DNA from: Lentimicrobium sp. L6
Lineage (GTDB): Bacteria; Bacteroidota; Bacteroidia; Bacteroidales; UBA12170
Length of the DNA stretch: 64,000 nucleotides
Assembly: GCF_013166655.1 (NCBI RefSeq)
Contig: NZ_JABKCA010000004.1
Span: 44,563-108,562, forward strand
Direction of reading: 5' to 3'
Part shown: positions 18,020 through 29,200 of the stretch, piece by piece
How positions within the stretch are numbered: the stretch's first letter is position 1
Layout of the letters: every line of letters starts with the position of its first letter
The notes under the pieces: model-generated
What the model was told of the DNA's origin: nothing
Seen by the model: only the letters and a program-made list of their open reading frames with translations
The model's database searches: none
Program-made: the position numbers and the translations under genes

Positions 18020-21000
18020 ATGACTATGGATATTAGATATTTTAGTAGATTTTATATTGCCTTTGTGTTGATATTGATTAGTTCTTTTGGATATGCCCAA
18101 AAAAATGCCAAAACAATGCCTTATTCTAGTGAAGAATATTTTTCAGCATTAGATGAGCTTTTTTCTTCTAAGTCTATCCAAGATAAAGACAAAAAAGGCG
18201 TAAAAGTTTTGATGAAAGATTTGGAAGAAAAATGGGAAATGGGCTATTTCTCTAATGATATAAAAGAAAAGATTTATATCACATCAAACTTGATGTTAGA
18301 GAATAAAATGAGAGCTGTTCCATTTTTTAGAGATTACTATATCACATTAATCGCTCTAATCGATAATCAATTACCTGATACAAAAGTAAAGAAATGGATG
18401 TCTAGTGCAGACTTGGTTTTAAAGAAGAAGAAAAATAGGGATTTTACTACCTATTTGGTTAATTCTTTGGCTTTGTTTGAAGATAATTATATCTTCTCCA
18501 ATAGAATTATAAAATGGAAAGTAGGAGATGATTGGGATTTGAAAGTAGATTCTACGGTACGTTATGTTTTTTCTAATACTGATTTAGTCTGTTATACCAA
18601 AAAAGACAGTTCTAATGTTTATGGAACTTCTGGAGTGTATCATGTATTTGAAAATCATTGGGATGGAGAAGGTGGAAGAATTGATTGGCAGAGAGCAGAT
18701 TTAGATAAGAATGAAATTTATGCCAATTTGAAGCATTACCAAATAGAAATGAAGATGTCTAAATTTGAGGCTGATTCGGTCGAGTTTTTTAATTATCGTT
18801 ATTTTGACGTCCCTCTTTTAGGTGAACTGGAAGAACAAGTATTGGCTAGTAGTCGAGGAGAAAAAGCACTTTTCCCAGCTTTTACATCCTATACTAAACA
18901 ATGGAAAATACCAGAGATATTTCAAGATATTGATTTCTCAGGTGGATTTAAAGTTGAAGGTGCACGATTAATTGGTATTGGAGATGCACAAGACCCTGTG
19001 ATTCTTACATTTAAAAGAAATGGAAAGAAATTTGTTTCTCTGAGTTCCAATAGTTTCTCAATTAGTATCGACAAAATACGATCACAAAACTCTAGTGTGA
19101 CTATCCATTATCGGCAGGATAGTATTTATCATAGTGGATTAAGAATGAATTATTCTGATAAAACTCGTGAATTATCCCTAATTAGAGATGAACGAGGCGT
19201 AAGGGCAGATCCATTCTTTAATACCTTTCATCAATTGGATATGTTTGTGGAAGCAGCTTATTGGAAACTGGATGAGGATATCATGGATTTTGATATGATT
19301 AAAGGAATGAATAAACGTCCCGCTTTTTTCACTTCTAATAATAGATATTCTCTGCAGCATTTTGAAGAGTTGATGGGTATGGATGCTCAACACCCTCTAA
19401 GCCTATTAAATAAATACATAAAGGAAACTGGTACCAATAAGATTCATATTTTAGATTATGCCAATTTCTTAAGAATGCCCTATGAACAAGTTAAACTTCA
19501 ACTTTTATCTCTTGCACACGAAGGTTTCGTTATTTATGATGTGGACAATGACATGGTTATCGTAAAAGATAGAACCCCATTTTATTTAAATGCCAGAACT
19601 GGGAAAGTAGATTATGATGTTATTTCATTTCGTTCAGCTAATACAAAACTAACTAATGCAGAACTTCAATTAGATAGTTTTGATTTGAAGATTAATGGGG
19701 TACAAAGAATTATTCTTTCAGATTCCCAGAACTTGGTTATTGAACCTGGAAATACTGGAATTGCTGAAGATGAATATATAGTTGTGAGTAAAAATAGAAA
19801 TTTCCGGTTTAATGGAAAAATTACTGCAGGACGATTTAGCTTCAAATCTTGGGGCTGTACCTTCGATTATAATAGTTTTAAGTTGGATATGCCTCAGATC
19901 GACTCTCTTTGGTTTTGGGTAGAAGGAAAACCTTTACCCACTGGTGGTCGGGAACGGAAGCAAGTGCAAACAGCGCTGATAGATTTATCTGGAGATTTGC
20001 TCATTGATCACCCCTCTAATAAATCTGGATTAAAACCCTATAAGGAATATCCGGTTTTCAACAGTAAAAAAGATTCCTACGCTTATTATGATCAATATTT
20101 TATTGAAAAAGGAGTTTATACTCGAGATAGATTTTATTTTAGAATTAGCCCTTTTGTGCTAGAATCACTTGATAATATTAAAACTGAAGATATTAAATTC
20201 GATGGATATTTATACTCCGGTGGAATCTTCCCTGATATTGCAGAACCTTTGCAAGTAATGGATGATTATTCTCTAGGATTTGAAAAAGGGACTCCTGAAA
20301 GTGGTTTGCCTGCTTATGGAGATAAAGGAACTTTCTTTAATACAGTAAGTCTGAGTAATCGTGGTTTACGTGGGGATGGAAACTTAGATTACCTTACTTC
20401 AAAGACAATGGCAAGTGATTATATTTTCTATCTGGATTCCATGAATGTTCATGCGGAGAGTTTTAATCTATCTCCAGTAAAAGAATCTATTGAATTTCCT
20501 CGTGCTTCAGGTAAGAATGTTTATCAACACTGGATGCCATATCAAGATGAAATGCAAGTGTATTCTAAAGCTGAATTCATTAGTATGTATGATGAGGAAA
20601 CTAGTATCGAAGGAATGCTCAGTTTAAAACCAACAGGCCTTAATGGTGGAGGGAAGCTGCATTACAAAGTCGCATTTATGACTTCCAATAAATACGATTT
20701 TCAAAATCTAACCTATCATGCAGACACAGTAGACTTTAAAGATGATGGATGGGAACTTTCTAACTTTAGTGCTGATGGCGATTATACAGAAAGGAAAGTC
20801 TTATTTACTTCAAATGATGGTAATTCCTTGGTGAAATTTCCAGATAATCAATATATATGCTATATGGATGAGGCCACTTGGTGTATGGATAAAGATGAAA
20901 CAACTTATTCGAAAAAAGATGCCACTATGCCCGAAGAGTTTGTTGGGAAATCAATTAGGGATTTGGCTGATATTGAAATTACTGGTTCTGAATTCTACTC

Positions 21001-22519
21001 AGTGCATCCAAAACAAGATTCTCTCACTTTTACCTCAGCAAAAGCTAGTTTTAACTCTAGAACCAAAGTTATTACAGCAGATGGGGTATTGAAAATATTA
21101 GTTGCAGATGCTATAATTTATCCAGTCGATTTATCTGTAACTATTCTTAAGGAAGCTAATATGGTACCATTAGAAGGAGCGAAAATTCTTGCAAACAATA
21201 CGACAAAATACCATGAAATAAACGAAGCGAAAGTAAAGATTAATGGTAAAAACGATTATTTAGCTTCAGGCTCTTATGTGTATTTAGATAAGTATGACAT
21301 GAAACAGAATGTCTTCTTTAGTCAGATATCCGTAGATACGACCTTTCAAACAGTTGCTGCAGGAACCATTCTAAAAGAACAAGGCTTTACATTAAGTCCA
21401 GCATTTGAGTTTTATGGCGATGTGCATCTATTGGCAAGTAGAGAACCTTTGGAGTTTGATGGCGGATTTAAACTAAAAACAGCTTGCATAACTGGTGAAC
21501 ATTGGATTGGCTTTAAATCGATTATTGACCCAGTAAATGTAATGATTCCTATTCCTAAGCAACCCAGAGTACCTGATATTTCAAATACTAGAAAATATAT
21601 TGGAATTGCAAATAATAGAGATAATAGAGAGGTTTATTCTATATTTCTAGAGAATAAACAAGAATATTATGATTCTATCCTTATGTCGGCCACGGGTTAT
21701 ATTCTTTATGATCAAAGGACATCAGAATATAGAATTTCGACAGAGGAAAAACTGCAGCAATTTAGTCGTCCAGATAATTATTTTAGTTATAACGCCAATA
21801 CTTGTAAAACTCATGCTGAAGGTGATTTAAGTTTTGATGTTAGAACTTCTGATTTTCATATGAAATCTTGGGGTATGGTAGATGAGAAAGATAAGGATGC
21901 TGAATTTACCGTAGCTACAGCTTTCGATTTCCATTTTTCAGAGAAGGCTTTGGCGGAAATTGTAAATGTATTTAAAACTGCAGATGCTGATTTTTATGAC
22001 ATGGGAGCAGATTTCTATTCAAAGGTAGCAGGTGGATTTATGGGTATTAATGCTGCCGATAAATACATATCCGATATTGCAATGGGTAAGCAAAAGAGAA
22101 TTCCCGAAGCCTTGCAGCATACCATTTTTATTAATGAAATGAATATGAGGTGGTATACAGGAGCACAAAGCTATATTGCTAAAGGAAAAATTGCCATTGG
22201 AGGATTCCTTAAAGATAGAGTTAATGCTGAAGTTGAAGGTTATGTGGAATATAGAAAAATGAGAACCCAAGATGAAATCAATATCTATTTTGAAGTGGGT
22301 GGGGAATGGTTCCATTTTAATTATCAAGGACAATTGTTAAAAGTGTTTTCATCAGTAGCCAAATTTAATGAAATAATATTGGAAGATGTAAATGGAAAAG
22401 GTGATAAAAACAAGCTGAAGGAGGATAGTGAAAATGGGAAGAAATCAAATTACAGATATAATATTGGAGATACCAAGAAAAAAGATGATTTCATTAATCG
22501 TATTAAACCCTATATATAA
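18020..22519 (+). CDS. Very large exported protein of unknown function
   Basis: A 1499-aa protein that I do not recognise. The start at 18020 (MTMDIRYF; 18026 is also possible) gives a signal peptide, YIAFVLILISSFGYAQ, of about 26 residues. The first ~300 residues look helical, and the rest is beta-rich with recurring short G/F/D strands, for example FSGGFKVEGARLIGIGD and FNGKITAGRFSFKSWGC. No lipobox, T9SS C-terminal domain or catalytic motif is evident. A large periplasmic or cell-surface scaffold is the most that can be said. Its TAA overlaps the plsY ATG by one base, so it is co-translated with a membrane-lipid gene. Confidence 0.8.
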   Translation: MTMDIRYFSRFYIAFVLILISSFGYAQKNAKTMPYSSEEYFSALDELFSSKSIQDKDKKGVKVLMKDLEEKWEMGYFSNDIKEKIYITSNLMLENKMRAVPFFRDYYITLIALIDNQLPDTKVKKWMSSADLVLKKKKNRDFTTYLVNSLALFEDNYIFSNRIIKWKVGDDWDLKVDSTVRYVFSNTDLVCYTKKDSSNVYGTSGVYHVFENHWDGEGGRIDWQRADLDKNEIYANLKHYQIEMKMSKFEADSVEFFNYRYFDVPLLGELEEQVLASSRGEKALFPAFTSYTKQWKIPEIFQDIDFSGGFKVEGARLIGIGDAQDPVILTFKRNGKKFVSLSSNSFSISIDKIRSQNSSVTIHYRQDSIYHSGLRMNYSDKTRELSLIRDERGVRADPFFNTFHQLDMFVEAAYWKLDEDIMDFDMIKGMNKRPAFFTSNNRYSLQHFEELMGMDAQHPLSLLNKYIKETGTNKIHILDYANFLRMPYEQVKLQLLSLAHEGFVIYDVDNDMVIVKDRTPFYLNARTGKVDYDVISFRSANTKLTNAELQLDSFDLKINGVQRIILSDSQNLVIEPGNTGIAEDEYIVVSKNRNFRFNGKITAGRFSFKSWGCTFDYNSFKLDMPQIDSLWFWVEGKPLPTGGRERKQVQTALIDLSGDLLIDHPSNKSGLKPYKEYPVFNSKKDSYAYYDQYFIEKGVYTRDRFYFRISPFVLESLDNIKTEDIKFDGYLYSGGIFPDIAEPLQVMDDYSLGFEKGTPESGLPAYGDKGTFFNTVSLSNRGLRGDGNLDYLTSKTMASDYIFYLDSMNVHAESFNLSPVKESIEFPRASGKNVYQHWMPYQDEMQVYSKAEFISMYDEETSIEGMLSLKPTGLNGGGKLHYKVAFMTSNKYDFQNLTYHADTVDFKDDGWELSNFSADGDYTERKVLFTSNDGNSLVKFPDNQYICYMDEATWCMDKDETTYSKKDATMPEEFVGKSIRDLADIEITGSEFYSVHPKQDSLTFTSAKASFNSRTKVITADGVLKILVADAIIYPVDLSVTILKEANMVPLEGAKILANNTTKYHEINEAKVKINGKNDYLASGSYVYLDKYDMKQNVFFSQISVDTTFQTVAAGTILKEQGFTLSPAFEFYGDVHLLASREPLEFDGGFKLKTACITGEHWIGFKSIIDPVNVMIPIPKQPRVPDISNTRKYIGIANNRDNREVYSIFLENKQEYYDSILMSATGYILYDQRTSEYRISTEEKLQQFSRPDNYFSYNANTCKTHAEGDLSFDVRTSDFHMKSWGMVDEKDKDAEFTVATAFDFHFSEKALAEIVNVFKTADADFYDMGADFYSKVAGGFMGINAADKYISDIAMGKQKRIPEALQHTIFINEMNMRWYTGAQSYIAKGKIAIGGFLKDRVNAEVEGYVEYRKMRTQDEINIYFEVGGEWFHFNYQGQLLKVFSSVAKFNEIILEDVNGKGDKNKLKEDSENGKKSNYRYNIGDTKKKDDFINRIKPYI

Positions 22520-23151
22520 TGAATGATTGGATTCAGCTGTTATTAGGACTTATAATCTCCTATTTATTAGGAAGTATTCCTACTTCCGTATGGGTGGGAA
22601 AGTGGTTTTATAAAACTGATGTTAGGGAGCATGGAAGTGGAAATGCAGGAGCCACCAATACCATTCGGGTTTTAGGATATTATGCAGGTATTCCTGTTCT
22701 CTTATTCGATATGGCCAAAGCATGGTTTCCAGTATGGGCTGTTGTAAATCTATTAGTATGGCACAACCTTACATTTGATTTAGTTTATATTCAAATTGGC
22801 TTTGGTTTGGCTGCTGTTTTAGGTCACGTATTTCCAATTTATATTGGATTTAAAGGGGGGAAAGGAGTTGCTACTCTGGCAGGAATGGCATTAGGATTAT
22901 TTCCCTTAGCTTTTCTATTTAGCCTCTTCACTTTTGTACTTGTGATTGCTATTACTAGATATGTATCCTTGGGATCCATGCTAGCTGCTGTTGTTTTTCC
23001 ATTGGTCTTAATTTTTATCTCTGATCAACAAAGTTTCCCTTTGATAGCATTGGGTGTTTTTGCATCTATATTCATTATTTTTACACATAGGGTTAATTTG
23101 AAGAAACTATTAAATGGCACTGAAAATAAGTTTGGTGCTAAAAAAACTTAA
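22519..23151 (+). CDS. plsY: Acyl-phosphate:glycerol-3-phosphate acyltransferase
   Basis: An inner-membrane enzyme that adds the first acyl chain to glycerol-3-phosphate in phospholipid synthesis. The 210-aa protein has about five membrane segments and the PlsY signatures GSGNAGATNTIRVLG (about residues 41-55) and GHVFPIYIGFKGGKGVAT (about 101-118). It overlaps the preceding giant gene by one base, and the next gene starts 60 bases later, so the three are likely one transcript. Confidence 0.94.
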   Translation: MNDWIQLLLGLIISYLLGSIPTSVWVGKWFYKTDVREHGSGNAGATNTIRVLGYYAGIPVLLFDMAKAWFPVWAVVNLLVWHNLTFDLVYIQIGFGLAAVLGHVFPIYIGFKGGKGVATLAGMALGLFPLAFLFSLFTFVLVIAITRYVSLGSMLAAVVFPLVLIFISDQQSFPLIALGVFASIFIIFTHRVNLKKLLNGTENKFGAKKT

Positions 23152-23211
23152 GTGGATGGTGATTTTTGTAGGAATGATTACATTTACCAATTAATAGAAA
23201 TACATATTTTG

Positions 23212-26200
23212 ATGGGCATATCAAAGATTTTGAAATATATTTTTATCAGCATCTTGTGGCTGAGCTTCCTTGTTGGATTTACTCAAAATGAGTTCGATTC
23301 CTCAGAAGAAATGGCTGATAAAGCAGCTGTTCTATTTCAAGATGAGCAGTACCTCGCAGCCTTTCCATTATATTCTCAGTTATTGAGTTTAGATAGAAAT
23401 AATCCTGAATTAAGCTATCGATTTGGAGTTTGCTTACTTTATTCAGATCGTAGAGATACATATGCACCTATTACTCATTTAAAAAAAGCCATCAATCAAA
23501 TATCAGATCCCAATTTGTATTATCACCTTGGTTTTGCCTACCATATTAATTATAATTTCCCTGCAGCTATTTCATTTTATGAAGATTACAAAAGCAAAGC
23601 TGGAAGAAAAGTCAGTCCGAATTTTGAGGTGGACAGGAAGATCGAAATGTGTAGAAATGGAATGCATATGATGAAAAGTGTTAAAGATCTTTTTGTCTTA
23701 GAAAAAAATGAAGTGTCACGAGATGAGTTTTTCAGGTCTTATAACTTACATGGTTATGGAGGAAAGATGATTCGTAAACCTGAAGATTTCCTATCCAAAG
23801 AAGACCAAAGGAAAACTTCCAACGATTTTATCTTTTTCAATTCCAAAGCAAATGATGTTTATTATTCTGCATATAGTAAACAAAACAAGGACCAAAAGGA
23901 TATTTATAAAAGGACTAAACTTCTTGAAGGAGGATGGTCAGAACCAGAAAGGCTACCAGATATCATTAATACCCCTTATGATGACGATTATGTGGTGATG
24001 ATGCCTGACGGAAAAACTATGTATTTTAGTTCAAAAGGTCATAATACTATTGGTGGGTTCGATATATTTAAATCAGTGTATAATGACCAAAGCAAAACTT
24101 GGTCTGTTCCTGAAAATGTAAATTTCCCATTCAATACTCCAGTAGATGATATCCTATTTGTTTCGGATACTTCTGAAGCTACGGCCTGGTTTGCCTCAGT
24201 GAGAAGCAGTGTGGATGATCAAATTATGGTTTATAAAGTAGGTATCATTAAACGACCTGATGGATCAGATGATTTAGCTGCTATTTATGCCAAAAATAAG
24301 ATGCTTACCGAAGAGGATTTAAGGAATATTAAAAATCGAGCAAGTCTCGATGTCAATATTAGTGAAGAAGAGTTTGATGAGATTCCAGTAGTTGATCATA
24401 TTGCAGCAGCTCAAATTTTACATCAGCAAAACGAGGAAAAGATTGCTGCAGATATAGAAAAGAAAAAACAAGAACAGGTAGTTATTGATAGTGCCAAAGT
24501 AGTTATTTCTCGCTTTGAGAAAAATATGGATGCTTTTGATAGTGTAAGGCAATATGCATTGTCGTTGGCATCAAATAAAAAACTCGAATCACATCGACTA
24601 AGAGAGGAGGTGAAACAAAATATGAAATTGGCTGCCAGCTCCAATGATAAAGAGGGTTTAACAAAGCTTATCAATACTTCAAATTTCGCCATTGGGAAAG
24701 CTGAACAATTGGATTATATAGCAGCTAATTTAGAAACTTTTGCTAAAGAAACTCAGCGTAAAATTGAAAGGCAGGTACAGAATTTTGCTACTTTAAATAG
24801 ACAATATGGTGATGCTGAAAATGCAGTGATTAATGGTGATTTAGATAGAGCCCAAGCTACTATTTTAGCCATGAAATCTATTCAGTTGAATGCACCAAAA
24901 GTGATGGAATTAGAAGCAGAAATGCCTATTAATGAAGGGGAGAATACTAATAGGCAATTTCCTCTAGAAATTCAGGAAGCCATTGTTTATCAAGCTTTTA
25001 AATTGGAATCTGAAACCCCTCAGCTAGAAATTGTTGCATTATCTGCTGAATTCGAATCTTATATTCCTACTAAGGAAGTAAAAGAAGATTTAATAACTGA
25101 AACGACTGCTTTTTCGAATAATCCATCGAAAAAGTTAGAGGAATATTTAATTGTTTTAGAACAACAACAACCTAGTATTCTGGTTTTAATCGGAGAGAAA
25201 GAAGGCCATATAGAGGAAATGATTAAGTCTTTTGAACAACTAGAGGATGCTGAAAAATCGGAGGCATTACAAGCCGTCAACCAGGAGCAAGAAGAATTAA
25301 ATAACTATCAAAATGCAAAAGCTTGGTCGGACAAGATGATTGCGAAAACAAGAAGTGATCTTCAAAATACTCAGATGTCTAGTGTAGATCCTGATGAGAA
25401 ATTTGAGGCCTATCAAGCCATGGCTCTGGAGCTGGAAAAGGGATATGATTTTTCTAAAAACACCTTTAACTCGGATGAACTAAACCTCCAGAATAATCAA
25501 TCCATTACCACGACTGAAACTTCCTCGTCAACTCTTAAAGCTACAACATCTATTTATATATTAAATTCCAATGGAGAAATAGCCAAACAAATTATTGATA
25601 GTGACCATTTAATACCTTCCTCTCAATTGAATTTTAGTGCAGGAAACGAAGATTTTTTAAGGGCTCAAAGCCTACAAATGATTGCTGCAGTAAGAAAACA
25701 AAATAAGCTAAATTCATTTGGACAAAGAAAATTGCAAAACCGAATTTCTACATTAGAAACCGAATCTCAACAGAGCTTTACAAAAGCTAATCAGTTGTTA
25801 GTTTCTACAAAAAATGCACCGGTTTCTACACAGCAAGATTTATTGGCTCAAACCAATAAAGAGTTTAATAATCTTCAAAATAAAGTAACAGAAATCAAAA
25901 CATTAAATCTCGTAGATCAACAATTAGAATCAGCAAATAACGATGCCGCTCGGATTTCTGTGAAGATGACGCAACAATTTGAATTGTTGGAAACAGAGTT
26001 GAAGAATAAAAAATTCAATAATATAGAACAGATATATATAGGAATAGAAAGAGACTATAATAATTATAAGGTGATTACAGATTTTTCTAGTGATTTCAAT
26101 ATGGAAACAGGAGCGCTGATCAAACCAGTTACAACTTCTTCTGTTTTAATTCCGACATATCAAATTACTTCTCAAGGTGATCTAGTTAAGTCTTTCGGTC

Positions 26201-29200
26201 AAGCTTCAGAGGATTGGAATAATGTTGAAGAGTTTATGGAGGATGCCAATAATAGTGAAGTTCAGCAGAATTTAGTATTGTCACCAAATGTAGATCTGAG
26301 TTCTAGCGAGGAGAGATTCACTAGGATTTTTAGCCCTTCCACACAAAAGGAGGCAGAGAATCTATATATCATAAAACCCAGATTTAATTCTTTTGTTCAG
26401 AGCTCAACTAATTCCTTAATTCAAAACTCTTTAAACCAAATTAATTCATTGGTAGGAGAAACAGAATTTCTTTTGGCTAAGAGAAATCAAGTAAACCAAT
26501 ATTATTTGAAACAATTAGAGGAGGCCAATAAATTCGAGCAACAGAGTATTACTAAAATTTCTTCTGCTAATTTGTCTACTCCTGAAATAGCTGAAGCCAA
26601 TAGCTTGAGTTTAGAGAGTAAGAAAGGTTTTTATAAAGCTTCGGTTGCTGCCTCATTCATTAAGCAATACGACCAGCAAATTGTTCAACAAAGTTTATTA
26701 CTCGATGAAGCAGCAGAAACTGTTCAGACCATGCAAAGTGATTTGGATAATAATTTACCAGATGAAGCTTTACTTAAAAACGTCCAGCTTCAAAGAAAAA
26801 TGGCCGCATTAAACAAGACAGAAATTGATGACAGTGCTTATAATTTCTTCGTTAATGAATTGTTTGTTCCAATTCCTGAGATTTTCAGCGAAAGTGAGAA
26901 TCAAGAATTTTTAATCACTAATGGGCAGGTACAAAGAAATGATCAGGTCATTTTGAATCAGTTCTTCTATCAGAATACACCTCAGGTAGGAGTGGATATT
27001 TTAGAGTTACCATCATTAAGTATTGGTAAACCAGATATTATTGAAGAAGAAACAAAACACACAACAGAAGTATTAGCTACCTATTCTTCAAATAATCCTA
27101 CCACGACCCATCCATCTTTGAATATCCCAAATACTACTAATAGCAAATCCAATGGTAACGAAACCTCTAGTGTTAATGGTTCTGGCTCTGTTTCAACAGG
27201 CTTAGTGATATCTAACCCTGTAGAGAATACTTCAGAAGGTATTGTAAAAGATATCAATTTAAAAGCTATCAATGCTAAAGAATTTAAAACTGACGATGAT
27301 ATTAGAGATGCTTTAGGTAGCTTAAATTTGTATGCTCAAGCCCATATGACAGAGGTTGATTTGATGCAAAAACGATTGGCTATTTCAGCTGAGAATAAAC
27401 TAAATACTAGTAATAAATATAGTTTGCAATTAGAGACACTAAATGATCCTATATCAAGAAGGCCAGTGAATGATTCAGCTAAATCGTACCTATATCAAGC
27501 TTTAGCATTAAAAGCAGTTTCCGATGAGTATCAAACTTATTTAGATGGAGAGCGAAATATTCAAGATCAAATCACTCAATATTCTTTTGACATTGAAAAA
27601 GATTTAGAGAAGAATAATTTGAATGCAGCAACTGTTAAGTTTGAGAAAATGCAAACAGAAATATCTTCATTTGGAGAAGAGCCAGAAATCAAACTTTTAG
27701 ATATTCAATTGCAATTGATCGGGCAGATAAATTCTTCAAAAATAAAGATGGATTCTGCTTTCGCTTTGTCTATGGATTTAGCCAATCAATCGGTAAAATT
27801 ATTGAGTGAAGCATCCGAAGAGAGACAAGAAGCTGAAGGAAAAAGAAATGCTTTCAAGAGGAGGGAAGCCCTAAAAGCTGCGGAATCAAAAGAAATTGAA
27901 GCTACCAAAATACAAAATGAGTCTGAAAAAGCATTGGCATTCGGAAATAGTATGCATGAAGAACATCAGATATTTTTGTCACTAGCAAGTATAGAAGCCG
28001 AAGTGAACGCCTTATCTAAAGCCCCAGTGCAGCAAAGTCAGATGGTGGTGAATCAGGAATTGGTTTTCGAAGGTATTGATAATAGAAAGAGCGAAGTTTT
28101 GGGAAGACCAATGAATACAGCCATTTCTCAAGTAACTGAGCCTAATACTAACAAAAATCCGTTAGGTACTAATGATGATCTTCATGTTTATGAACGTGAA
28201 AATTTTAAAGCAGAAATGTTAACTGAAGAATTAGAACTAATCAAGAGAGAAATTGCTCTTTTGGTTCAATCTCAAAACACAAACTTAACACCTAAAGAGG
28301 CTTATTTGGTCGAAAAGAAAGTGGATATTCTTCGTCAAAAAGCTGATAGTTTGGAATATGAAGCCAATAGAGTATTCGATTTGGCAGATCGCATCCTTGA
28401 AACACTTTCTGAAGAAGAACAGAAGGAAGCTAAGAAATCGAATCGTGATTTTAACAGTTATTTGAGTGATCTAAAAGATAAGATTGAAGTTTTATTATCA
28501 GAGGCCAGTTCTTTAAAGCAAAGAGCACAACGTTCCAATAATATTCAAACCCGAGAAGATTTGTTTCAGCAAGCCAAGGATAAAGAAGAAGTGGCTATGT
28601 ATTTGATTTTGGAGGAATTTGAGGTGATAGCTCAAAAAAATAAAACCAGGTATCGAAAAAATCAATTGTTATTGGAGCAGCTTATGATGGATTTAGCCAG
28701 CACCAAGGAACGTGAATTAATGAGAAATATATTTGCTCAAATAGATGATTATTTTGCCCAGGCTCAACTTAAAAGAGCGAAAGCCAATCAACCAGGAATA
28801 TCATTTAGTTTAAAAAAGGTTTTATTACAAGATGCCTATTCCTTAGAAATGAAAGCACTTGACTTGCAACAGCAAACTAAAACGATGTTAGAAAAACATG
28901 ATATGAAAAGTATGATGGCTTATCAAGTGGTCACTGAAGAGGAACAAGAGTTGGCTAAAAACAACTTGGTAGTTAATCCATTACGAAATGAAGGAGAAGC
29001 TGCCATATCGAAGAATAATATAGTTCCTAGTGATATTCCACCATCTCAAATCACTATTAAATCTCAAGGTACTAATCTCATTAAAGAAGATGCTGAGGAG
29101 TCCATCGCAAATAATAGCGGTGTTAATTCCCAAGTTCAGAAGCCTCCTATAAATTCTCAAGAAAGTATTTCTGCAGGACAAGAAGTGGAGTATATCTCCT

